Shown: one piece after another, positions 1-6,167 of the stretch
How positions within the stretch are numbered: the first letter of the stretch is position 1
Layout: the number at the start of each line of letters is the position of its first letter
Origin: Thermodesulfatator sp.
GTDB taxonomy: Bacteria > Desulfobacterota > Thermodesulfobacteria > Thermodesulfobacteriales > Thermodesulfobacteriaceae
Direction: 5' to 3'
Assembly (NCBI GenBank): GCA_026993045.1
Contig: JALWWR010000186.1
Location: 556 to 9,053 of the forward strand
Length of the DNA stretch: 8,498 nt
Translations under genes and position numbers: made by a program
Notes under the pieces: model-generated
Databases searched by the model: none
Seen by the model: only the letters and a program-made list of their open reading frames with translations
Told to the model about the DNA's origin: nothing

Positions 1-1894
1 GCGGTCTTTATGGGAGCAACAGCTCCCGAAGGCCTCTAAAAAAGGCCTTACTGAAAAAAAGATCCTGGCCGAGATCCTTGAAGTGCCAGAAGAGAAGCTG
101 GAGGCGGTGGAGATCTGGTTAAGGGAGCGTCTTTCTTTTCCGGTGGCCACCGATTCTTCGGCGCTTCAAGACCCACCCCCGGCTTCTGGCTTATATTGGA
201 AAACTCCCCAAACTTTAGAAAGATTAAAAGAGGCGATTTCAAGGCTAAAAATAGAAGAAGGGGAGATGAAGGCCCCTTTTCCAGACCATCTTTGTTACTG
301 GCCTAAGAGCAAGGCCCTTTGGGATCCCCTAGGGTTTCTTTATCTGTCCTCTCAAGAAACCCCCGGGCTCCTCCGGATCCAAAAAAGGTTAGAAGAGCTG
401 GAAGAAGAAATAGCCACCCAAAGAAGGCTTTGGGAAGCCAAAATCTCGGAGATCAAGACCCTTGAGGCTGAAAAAAGGGAGTTGGAGGAGGAATTGAAAA
501 AGACAAGAAAGGCCCGGGAAGCCCTGGAGAAGGAGATCCGGGGGCTGCGGCAAGAGACTCAGGGCCTGCGCTTAGCCCGGGAGCGTCTCCAGAGAAGAGA
601 AGAGCTTTGGTGGCAAGAAAGACGTCTGGCCCAGGAACAAAAACAGAAACTCGAGTCCGAGCTTGAAAGTTGCCGTCAAAAGGTGGAGGAGCTTTCGGAG
701 GGCCTTAAGGGCCTCCTTAAGGAAGAAGAAGCAAGTCGAGGGGAGTTCCAGAGCCTTAAAAAGGAGCTAGAGCGAGGGGAAAAGGGCCTGCGGGAAAAGG
801 GCCGACGTCTTTCGGAGTTATCGGAAAGGCTGAAATGGTTGTCCAAACGCCAGAAGGAGCTCGAAGAAAATTTACGCCGAAGTCAGGAGCGGCTGAGACA
901 GATAACTCAACAAGAAAGGCTCTTGGAGGACGAACTGGCGTTCGTTAGAGGAAGGCTGCAGAAAGAAAAAGAAGAGCGCCGGGAGGTAGAGAAAAAGAAA
1001 GCCGGCTTGGAGAAAGAAAAAGAGGCCTTGGAAAGGGCCTTGCGGGAGACTCAAGAACAGCTGGAAGGGCTGGAGCAAGAAGGCAAGGCCCTAGAAAAAG
1101 ATCGGGAGCGCCTCCGGGAAAAGATCCACCGTCTGGAACTGGACCTAGCCGAGGCCCAGCTAACCCTGGAACATTTGCGGCGCGAGGCCCAAGAGAATTT
1201 AGGGACTGACCTTGAAGACTTTGTGCGGAATCGTCCTCCGCAAGGAAAGCTTGAGACCATTGAAAGGGAAATAGCGGAAGCCCGGGAAAAATTAGCCCAG
1301 TTTCAAGCGGTAAACCTTGCGGCTCAAGAGGAATTGGCCCGGGTAAAAGAGCGCTATCACTTCTTACTGGAACAAAAGGAAGACCTTCTTCAAAGCCTCC
1401 GCGATTTAGAAAAGGCCCGCCAGCGACTAGATGAAGAAAGCCGCCGGCGACTCGAAGAGGCCCTAAAAGCCGCCAATCAAAAGCTGGCGGAGGTCTTTCC
1501 TTTGCTTTTTGAAGGGGGACGAGCCGAATTAATCTTTACCGATTCCGAAGACCCTCTAAAAGCCGGGTTAGATCTCAAGGTCAAGCTCCCTGGAAAACCG
1601 GTAAAACACTTAGCCCTGCTTTCCGGAGGCGAAAAGGCCCTCTGCGCCCTAGCCGTCCTTTTTTCTTTCTATCTAGTAAAACCCGGACCCTTTTGTATCC
1701 TGGACGAAGTGGACGCCCCTTTGGACGAAAGCAACACCCTGAAATTTAACACCCTCCTAAAACGCCTGCGTCAATACTCCCAGATCATCCTGGTCACCCA
1801 TAACCCCCAGGTCATGGAGATAGCCGACGCCCTTTTCGGGGTCACCATGGAAGAAAAAGGGGTCTCCAAGATCGTAAGTGTCAAATGGGTTTAG
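1..1894 (+). CDS. smc: Chromosome segregation protein SMC, C-terminal part (5' truncated by window edge)
   Basis: The frame is open from base 2 to the TAG at 1892-1894, so about 630 C-terminal residues of SMC are visible and the start lies outside the window. SMC is the ATP-driven dimeric ring that, with ScpA and ScpB, compacts and segregates the chromosome. Visible parts in order: a hinge-like domain (about bases 50-360), a long Glu/Lys/Arg/Leu-rich coiled coil (about 370-1480), and the C-terminal ATPase lobe. The ATPase signature LLSGGEKALCALAV lies near 1615-1656, the Walker B/D-loop CILDEVDAPLDE near 1694-1729, and the switch histidine (VTHN) near 1792-1803. The ending GVSKIVSVKWV is typical of SMC C-termini. 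The hinge is short and lacks the usual glycine-rich GG...GG segment (see findings). The stop overlaps by 4 nt the stop of the convergent gene at 1891-2286. SMC identity is secure from the ATPase lobe; Rad50/SbcC is unlikely because of the DEVDAPLD motif and C-terminal sequence. Confidence 0.95.
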   Translation, partial: RSLWEQQLPKASKKGLTEKKILAEILEVPEEKLEAVEIWLRERLSFPVATDSSALQDPPPASGLYWKTPQTLERLKEAISRLKIEEGEMKAPFPDHLCYWPKSKALWDPLGFLYLSSQETPGLLRIQKRLEELEEEIATQRRLWEAKISEIKTLEAEKRELEEELKKTRKAREALEKEIRGLRQETQGLRLARERLQRREELWWQERRLAQEQKQKLESELESCRQKVEELSEGLKGLLKEEEASRGEFQSLKKELERGEKGLREKGRRLSELSERLKWLSKRQKELEENLRRSQERLRQITQQERLLEDELAFVRGRLQKEKEERREVEKKKAGLEKEKEALERALRETQEQLEGLEQEGKALEKDRERLREKIHRLELDLAEAQLTLEHLRREAQENLGTDLEDFVRNRPPQGKLETIEREIAEAREKLAQFQAVNLAAQEELARVKERYHFLLEQKEDLLQSLRDLEKARQRLDEESRRRLEEALKAANQKLAEVFPLLFEGGRAELIFTDSEDPLKAGLDLKVKLPGKPVKHLALLSGGEKALCALAVLFSFYLVKPGPFCILDEVDAPLDESNTLKFNTLLKRLRQYSQIILVTHNPQVMEIADALFGVTMEEKGVSKIVSVKWV

Positions 1895-2286
1895 AACCGC
1901 AAGCTTCGGTAGCGGGAACGGGAACGAGACCGCCAAAAGGAAAAGATAAGCCAAAGCGCCCCTAGCCCCACCAGCGCCAAGAGGGCCTTGGTCAAAAGCT
2001 GTACCTGAAGACGCAAATGTTCGATCTCGTCTTTCATTTCCTGTAAGGCCCTTTCCCAATCCGAAGAGGGGGGCTCTTTTAGAGCTTTAAGAAGTTCTTG
2101 AGACTGCTCCGCCATTTTAAGAACCTGAGAAGTCAGATACCGCAACCGGGCATTATTCTCTTGGAGCAATCTGCCCCAAGCTTGTTCTACAGTCTGATTA
2201 GAGGCCTTCTCGGTTCCTGCACTAGCTATCGCCATCCAGAGCCCTAGATACGCCAAGAAAAGCCCTACGACTTTCCATCTCAACAT
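1891..2286 (-). CDS. Small exported or membrane protein with coiled coil and C-terminal transmembrane segment, function unknown
   Basis: This 131-residue protein belongs to no family I recognise. Residues 1-23 form a hydrophobic N-terminus ending ASAG, readable as a signal peptide with cleavage after about Ala23 or as an uncleaved anchor. Residues about 30-90 are charged and heptad-like, suggesting a short coiled coil. Residues about 93-117 are strongly hydrophobic (ALLALVGLGALWLIFSFW) and should span the membrane. The last residues form a basic Arg/Ser tail that would sit in the cytoplasm. This suggests a periplasmic coiled coil anchored at its C-terminus in the inner membrane. The ATG at 2284-2286 is the only reasonable start, but no clear Shine-Dalgarno sequence precedes it. 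It converges on smc, with stop codons overlapping at 1891-1894. It is a stand-alone gene 3' of the terminator at 2424-2451, so it probably has its own promoter, which I could not identify convincingly. Confidence 0.72.
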   Translation of the reverse strand: MLRWKVVGLFLAYLGLWMAIASAGTEKASNQTVEQAWGRLLQENNARLRYLTSQVLKMAEQSQELLKALKEPPSSDWERALQEMKDEIEHLRLQVQLLTKALLALVGLGALWLIFSFWRSRSRSRYRSLRF

Positions 2287-2294
2287 GTCTATCT

Positions 2295-2310
2295 TTTAGC
2301 AAAAGCTAAA
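2295..2310. repeat. Short inverted repeat upstream of the small membrane protein gene
   Basis: TTTAGC-AAAA-GCTAAA is a perfect 6-bp inverted repeat with a 4-nt centre, 8 nt upstream of the ATG of the gene at 1891-2286. It could be an operator or a weak mRNA hairpin near the start codon. It lacks a following T-tract and is not a terminator. Its significance is uncertain because it is short and AT-rich. Confidence 0.3.
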
Positions 2311-2423
2311 TCCTAAAACAAGTCCAAAACCTTTAAGAGAAAGCTTGGGGAAAACAGAAGCTTGGCTCACCTATTAAATGGGGATTTGAAAGCCCCAGGA
2401 ATTTGAAACCGCCCCTAGCCCAA

Positions 2424-2451
2424 ATAAAAAGGGCGGGCCAGAAGCCCGCCC
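2424..2451 (-). terminator. Rho-independent terminator of the cytochrome/porin operon
   Basis: Read on the minus strand, an 8-bp perfect GC stem (GGGCGGGC / GCCCGCCC) with a 5-nt loop is followed directly by TTTTTATT. It lies 31 nt downstream of the barrel gene's TAG stop at 2483-2485. It supports 2483, rather than the internal TGA at 2912, as the true end of the operon's last gene. Confidence 0.93.
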
Positions 2452-2482
2452 CCGAGGAAGGTGTGGGTTTGAGCGCCGCGCG

Positions 2483-4816
2483 CTAGAAACTCCAGGTCAG
2501 GAATCCGGTAAGGCTGTAAGCGTCGCCTTCGAGATCACCATAAACGTAGGGTTCATCGTCATCAAAGTCGCTGTACCAGTAATTGAGGGTAAAAGAGAGG
2601 TTGTCGGTAATCTTATAGGTACCAGTAAGCTCTAGCTCCAGCATGGAATAGTCCAGATCGGAATACTCATCCGCCTCGTTCATGAGGGAGGGATCATAAG
2701 CTAGACCGGTACCGTCTATTACAAACGGCGGCTGAGGAGAAAATCCCGGAGAATCCAATTCAGCTTCCGCCAGGGTATAGCTGATAGTAGCCGAAATCTC
2801 AAGTTTTTCTAAGACTTGCGCCATCAAAGAAGCGTAGAAAGTATGGGCCACATTTTCCCAGTCAAGCTCATCGCAAGCAGACCCCACACGGGGGCTCATC
2901 ACGTGGCCCGCTCAGCCATGGTAAAGGGCCGAACACATCATGGCCGTATACTCATCGTAAAAGAATTCATAGCCGAGATTAAAGGCCAATTTCTGCGAGG
3001 GCGTTAAGGCCAGGTTAATTCCGGCCGAGATCAAATTTTGCTCCCAATCGTAACCATCGGTCTCAGTATTCTCAGCCCATTTGAACCGTCCATGGAAAGC
3101 TAAAGCGGCATAAGGGGTAAGCCCCCAATCGCCTTTCAGAGCAAAATCATGCACGTATTCAGGCTCTGCCGAAAGATCTTTGGTGCGGCGTTCGTATACC
3201 AAATATTCATAGATTGAAGATTCGGTCCAGGCAGGGGCAGGAGGATAAGAACGGTTATAAGTTCCTGCCTCTAGGTCGGCATTGTTATCGGTAAAATCAC
3301 CGGGAGTGGGATCAAGGGCTGAAGCCGGATCCGCGGCCTTAAGATGTAGTTTGGGATCATCTACATAAACAAAGCGATAATCAGCTTTTAGTTTAAGACC
3401 AGGCATAGCCCGCCAAGTAGCCCCTAGTTTAAAGGTATGGGTGGTAGTATCATCCGTCACATCGTGGGCTTCGGCATTCTCCCGATCCTCATACTCTAAT
3501 TCATAGCCAAAACGGAACTTCAGGGCCCGGCTATAACGCCAAGCTAGATCCAAGTTGAAGGAAAAACCGTCTTCGTCATAAGCCGATTCCCTATTATAGG
3601 TAAAAAACTCGTTGGGATCCAAAGGAGTATCATTTTGAGTAATAGGAGCGTAAGTAGTGGTCCCTTTTACGTTTACGTAATTGAGGGTTACATCGTCGGC
3701 GTCCATATCATAGAGTTTGGCTCGAGCTGTCAAGCTCCAGCGTCGATTAATGCGCCAGTGCCAGTTCCCGGTAAAGGCGGAATACTCTTGCTCTAGCTCC
3801 TCCCCGGCATCCCCATAAAGGATCCCTAAGCCGCCTTCGGCGTCATTGGAGCTCTTGTTCTTGTTCTGAGAGGCTACTAGGCCAAAACTCCAGACCTGGC
3901 TAGAAACCGGCTCCCATTTGGCCTTAAAACTGTGCATCCATTTTTCAGAATCCGGGGTGCGGGCAAAAGGAAGTTCACCCGAAGAATAATCGTAAAGGAG
4001 ACGGCTTTCAAAACCGTGAGAGGGATTTATGGTGCCAGCTCCATTATCGTTTCCGGGACCTTCGGCGTTCAGATAAAGATTGGTGGGCACATCACTGCTA
4101 GCCCCAAAATTCCGGTAAAGGAAACTATAGCGGAAGGTCCACTTGCCCAAACGAGCCTCCAGGTAAGGCACATATTCATTGGTAAATTCCGCAATCTGTT
4201 TGGTCATGGCCACCACGTGACAGCCTGAACACTTGGAGAGAGTCCGGGCCTGATCAAAACCTTTGCGGGTCTCGTAACGATAATCAAAGCCCACTTTTAA
4301 GCCTGGAAGGGAAGGTAATCTGAAAATGATATTGTTTTTCCACTCCGAACGGGTGATCCCAAATTCCTCCTCTAGGCTCAAATCGGTATGCGTTACATAA
4401 GCCGAAGCTCCATTGGTGTTTTCTTTGCCTCCACCGGAATGGCCAAAGGAATGGGCCAGTAAGTTTTCCAAACGATCATGATCCAAGCGATGGAAGAACC
4501 GATGGTACTTACTCTTTAAGCCCAAATAGCGGGCCCAATCCAACCCCAAGCCATATTCTTGGTCGTCACCATCAATGTAAGTACCATGGAAACGGAGCAG
4601 AAGGTTCCCCTGCTCAAGCCGGCCCTCGCCGGAAAGATACCAGGTGCTGTCCTTCTCCACCCGGCTCTCATACTCGGCAGCTCGGCTGGCCTCGTCGTCA
4701 TAGTCGTTCCCCGAGGCCCCTACACTTATACTAACTTCATAAGGTTTTTCCTCGGCTAGGGCCGAACCCGCAAAAAAGGCCAACATTAAACCTAAGACTA
4801 AGCTAAGCCATCTCAT
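2483..4816 (-). CDS. MtrB/PioB-family outer-membrane beta-barrel of an electron conduit, probable selenoprotein (TGA read as Sec635)
   Basis: The family forms a barrel that sheathes a decaheme cytochrome and lets electrons cross the outer membrane. The chosen ATG (4814-4816) has a strong AGGAGGT six bases upstream and begins a clear signal peptide (residues 1-21, cut after ALA). An in-frame ATG at 4852 lies upstream of that site and is less likely. Read through the TGA at 2912-2914, the product is 777 residues: a His-rich N-terminal part (YHRFFHRLDHDRLENL, about residues 100-120) typical of decaheme-associated barrels, then alternating amphipathic beta strands and acidic loops, ending in Phe (GFLTWSF), the usual outer-membrane insertion signal. 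About five strands follow the TGA, so termination there would leave an open barrel. Sec635 is flanked by Cys628 and Cys648. An unusual c-type heme motif, CSGCH, occupies residues 196-200. The gene begins 48 nt after the decaheme cytochrome stop, as in mtrAB-type operons. Family assignment is firm; Sec insertion is inferred from the SECIS-like hairpin, and a disrupted gene is the alternative. Confidence 0.85.
2873..2911 (-). promoter_or_regulatory. Bacterial SECIS-like hairpin directly after the in-frame TGA
   Basis: Counting the U of UGA as 1 on the mRNA: positions 4-9 (GCGGGC) pair fully with 37-42 (GCUUGC, two G-U pairs). Bases 10-18 are unpaired on one side. A19-U36 and G20-C35 pair, C21/U34 mismatch, and C22-C25 pair with G30-G33 around the loop GUGU (26-29). 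Bacterial SECIS elements, bound by SelB, lie within about 40 nt of the UGA and carry a G in the first loop positions (GU in E. coli fdhF); the spacing here is 22 nt to the loop. The fit to size, spacing and loop is good, but I could not compute a fold or compare homologs. Confidence 0.68.
2912..2914 (-). other. In-frame TGA, probable selenocysteine codon
   Basis: The codon reads TGA in the frame of the barrel gene, between GGC (Gly634) and GCG (Ala636). The frame upstream (from 4816) and downstream (to 2483) is identical, so no frameshift is involved. The downstream segment has no other stop until the TAG at 2483-2485, which lies just before a terminator. The codon sits in a loop with Cys628 and Cys648 on either side, a plausible redox setting for Sec. 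Confidence 0.72.
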
Positions 4817-4822
4817 ATAGGC

Positions 4823-4829
4823 ACCTCCT
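4823..4829 (-). promoter_or_regulatory. Ribosome-binding site deciding the barrel gene start
   Basis: AGGAGGT on the minus strand lies six bases before the ATG at 4814-4816. It fixes the start just ahead of the signal peptide, rather than at the ATG 36 nt upstream (4850-4852), whose reading frame would run through this site. Confidence 0.9.
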
Positions 4830-4864
4830 AAAGGTTTATTTTCTTTCTTCATCTTCGCCCCCCT

Positions 4865-5917
4865 TTACCTGGTCAGCATCCGGCCCTGACCAGGGACGCT
4901 CTGAGAAGGAAAGTCGGAGCCGTGGACCTGTTGGTGACACTGGGTACACTTGGTTAGGAAGGCTTGCGCCCAGGCCCTCTGATGGGGTGAAACGAAGGGA
5001 CCGGGCACGTTGGCTCGAGCATCGCTTTCGATATCTCCCGCCGGATCATAAGGGGTCCGCGTATCTGCCAAGCGCGTGGCGTGGAAGTGGACTTCGTGAC
5101 ACTGCATGCAGAGGAAGGGCTCGTTCTGCTTGAGGAGGTTGTTGGCCACCGAACCGTGAGCATCATGGCAAATGGTGCAGTCTTCCACCACAGGCTCGTG
5201 CTCGAAGACAAAGGGGCCTTGATAACGGGTATGGCACTTGAGACAAAGGTCATTGAGCCGTTCTTCAGTGCGAATCATACCAGGCACCGGATTGCCTGTA
5301 CCATGAGCATTATGACAGTCGGAGCACATAAGGTGGCCTTCTTTTACCGGATGGCGGGAGGGTAAATAGAACTTGGCCATCACATCCCGATGGCAAGAGG
5401 CACAAAGGTCCTTTTCAGTTTTAGCTAGAAGGGCCTCCCGGGGGTTGCCGTGAACCTTGTGACAATCCGAACAGGCCACCTCGTTTTCAAAATGGGCGGA
5501 GAAGGCAAAGTGCATGGTCTCGCCACCGGCGTGACAAGTCAGGCACACCGCACTGGCTTCTTCCCCCTCAAAGCCCTCTTCCCCAAAACGAATGATGGCC
5601 TTGAGTCCGGCTTCAGTCTCGTCTTCCTGCATGGCCTCCACGTGCTTAGATCCGGGGCCATGACACCCTTCACAGCCCTTGGCGTAGCCCGGAGCTTCGA
5701 AATCCGCCAGTCGGAGATGGACGTTATGCTTAGCGTCTGCGGCATAATCCTCGTGGCATTCTAAGCAGGTCTCCGCCCCCACATATTTTGCTCCCGGGGC
5801 CACCACCGGGGGCTTGATCACCTGGGCACGGCGCTCCGCTGATTCTTGGGTACAAGCCCCCAAAAACAAAAGGAAAACACCTAAAGAGACCCCTAACCAT
5901 AACTTTCGCATATCCAT
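4865..5917 (-). CDS. Decaheme c-type cytochrome lipoprotein, DmsE/MtrA family
   Basis: The protein has exactly ten CXXCH heme-attachment motifs, starting at residues 51, 82, 125, 149, 172, 198, 225, 247, 270 and 324 of 350, matching the decaheme MtrA/DmsE family that carries electrons from the periplasm into an outer-membrane barrel. Extra histidines (for example in HGN, HGT and HGS) are likely distal heme ligands. The N-terminus is a lipoprotein signal (basic start, hydrophobic core, lipobox LGAC with Cys22), so the mature protein should be lipid-anchored; Thr after the Cys is compatible with outer-membrane sorting. Classical MtrA is soluble, so this is a variation. The ATG at 5917 is chosen because AGGAGGG lies five bases upstream; ATG 5911 is the near alternative, and 5986 would put extra charged residues before the signal. 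It is the first gene of the operon, 48 nt ahead of the barrel gene, with which it should form a complex. Confidence 0.93.
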   Translation of the reverse strand: MDMRKLWLGVSLGVFLLFLGACTQESAERRAQVIKPPVVAPGAKYVGAETCLECHEDYAADAKHNVHLRLADFEAPGYAKGCEGCHGPGSKHVEAMQEDETEAGLKAIIRFGEEGFEGEEASAVCLTCHAGGETMHFAFSAHFENEVACSDCHKVHGNPREALLAKTEKDLCASCHRDVMAKFYLPSRHPVKEGHLMCSDCHNAHGTGNPVPGMIRTEERLNDLCLKCHTRYQGPFVFEHEPVVEDCTICHDAHGSVANNLLKQNEPFLCMQCHEVHFHATRLADTRTPYDPAGDIESDARANVPGPFVSPHQRAWAQAFLTKCTQCHQQVHGSDFPSQSVPGQGRMLTR

Positions 5918-5921
5918 ACCA

Positions 5922-5928
5922 CCCTCCT
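5922..5928 (-). promoter_or_regulatory. Ribosome-binding site of the decaheme cytochrome gene
   Basis: AGGAGGG on the minus strand, about five bases before ATG 5915-5917 and eleven before ATG 5909-5911. It favours the 5917 start and excludes the more distant upstream ATG at 5984-5986. Confidence 0.8.
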
Positions 5929-6062
5929 CTATAGGTAAGATTCTTAACAAATTCACCCTCAGACCATCTTCAACCTCAACTCCCAACCCCTCCCGCTCAC
6001 CTTTTTTTAACCCGATTTTTTAATTCTAATGAAGTTTTCCTCTCTCTAGGTCACTGGAGTTT

Positions 6063-6079
6063 TTAATTTCCGAAATTAA
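6063..6079. repeat. AT-rich palindrome, possible operator
   Basis: TTAATTTCCGAAATTAA has perfect 7-bp arms around a 3-nt centre. It lies between the two divergent transcription units, a typical place for a dimeric regulator to bind. No regulator gene is visible in the window, so the partner is unknown. Confidence 0.45.
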
Positions 6080-6105
6080 CGGGAAAAATTTTTTTCAAAA
6101 GGGGC

Positions 6106-6120
6106 TTGTAATTTCTACAA
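6106..6120. repeat. Second short palindrome overlapping a candidate promoter
   Basis: TTGTA-ATTTC-TACAA has perfect 5-bp arms and overlaps the only -35-like hexamer (TTGTAA) ahead of the DAHP synthase gene. If real, a bound regulator would block that promoter. The arms are short, and chance occurrence in AT-rich DNA is possible. Confidence 0.3.
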
Positions 6121-6149
6121 TTCGCGTAAGTATTAGAAGTTAAATCTTT

Positions 6150-6157
6150 GGAGGAGG
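6150..6157 (+). promoter_or_regulatory. Ribosome-binding site of the DAHP synthase gene
   Basis: GGAGGAGG lies ten bases before ATG 6168, supporting that start. Confidence 0.8.
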
Positions 6158-6167
6158 CGTGTAAGAA

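Larger units (their letters stand above)
5918..6167. promoter_or_regulatory. Divergent control region between the cytochrome operon and the DAHP synthase gene
   Basis: This 250-nt gene-free stretch must hold promoters for both directions. On the minus strand a TAGAAT (6023-6028 as ATTCTA) resembles a -10 box, but no good -35 box is correctly spaced. That would give the cytochrome mRNA a leader of about 100 nt, with a G-rich stretch at 5974-5994. On the plus strand TTGTAA (6106-6111) with an AT-rich element around 6127-6135 is a weak promoter candidate for the DAHP synthase. AT-rich palindromes lie at 6063-6079 and 6106-6120. No riboswitch, small ORF or sigma-54 element was recognised. Confidence 0.5.

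Noticed and set aside
2379..2397. TGGGG...CCCCA inverted repeat as a terminator
   Set aside because: It has only a 5-bp stem, a 9-nt loop and no T-tract on either strand; the real terminator lies nearby at 2424-2451.
2483..2902. A separate 139-codon gene starting at the GTG 2900-2902
   Set aside because: It is in the same frame as the barrel gene, has no Shine-Dalgarno sequence or signal peptide, and its sequence is the missing last five strands of the barrel. It is better read as the continuation past a Sec codon.
2903..2914. A frameshift breaking the barrel gene
   Set aside because: The two parts differ by a multiple of three (2912 versus 2483), so no frameshift is needed; the only interruption is the TGA codon.
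3932..4228. Plus-strand open frame opposite the barrel gene (similar ones at 2816-3007 and 4559-4759)
   Set aside because: The barrel family is clear on the minus strand, and the translated plus-strand sequences show no domain, signal or ribosome-binding site.
4817..4852. Start of the barrel gene at the ATG 4850-4852
   Set aside because: That reading translates through the AGGAGGT site and adds 12 hydrophilic residues before a standard signal peptide; the ATG at 4814-4816 fits better.
5918..5986. Start of the decaheme cytochrome at the ATG 5984-5986
   Set aside because: It would place 23 mostly charged residues before the lipoprotein signal, and a strong ribosome-binding site lies directly ahead of ATG 5915-5917.
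5918..6060. Sigma-54 promoter for the cytochrome operon
   Set aside because: No GG-N10-GC element with adequate flanks was found on the minus strand.
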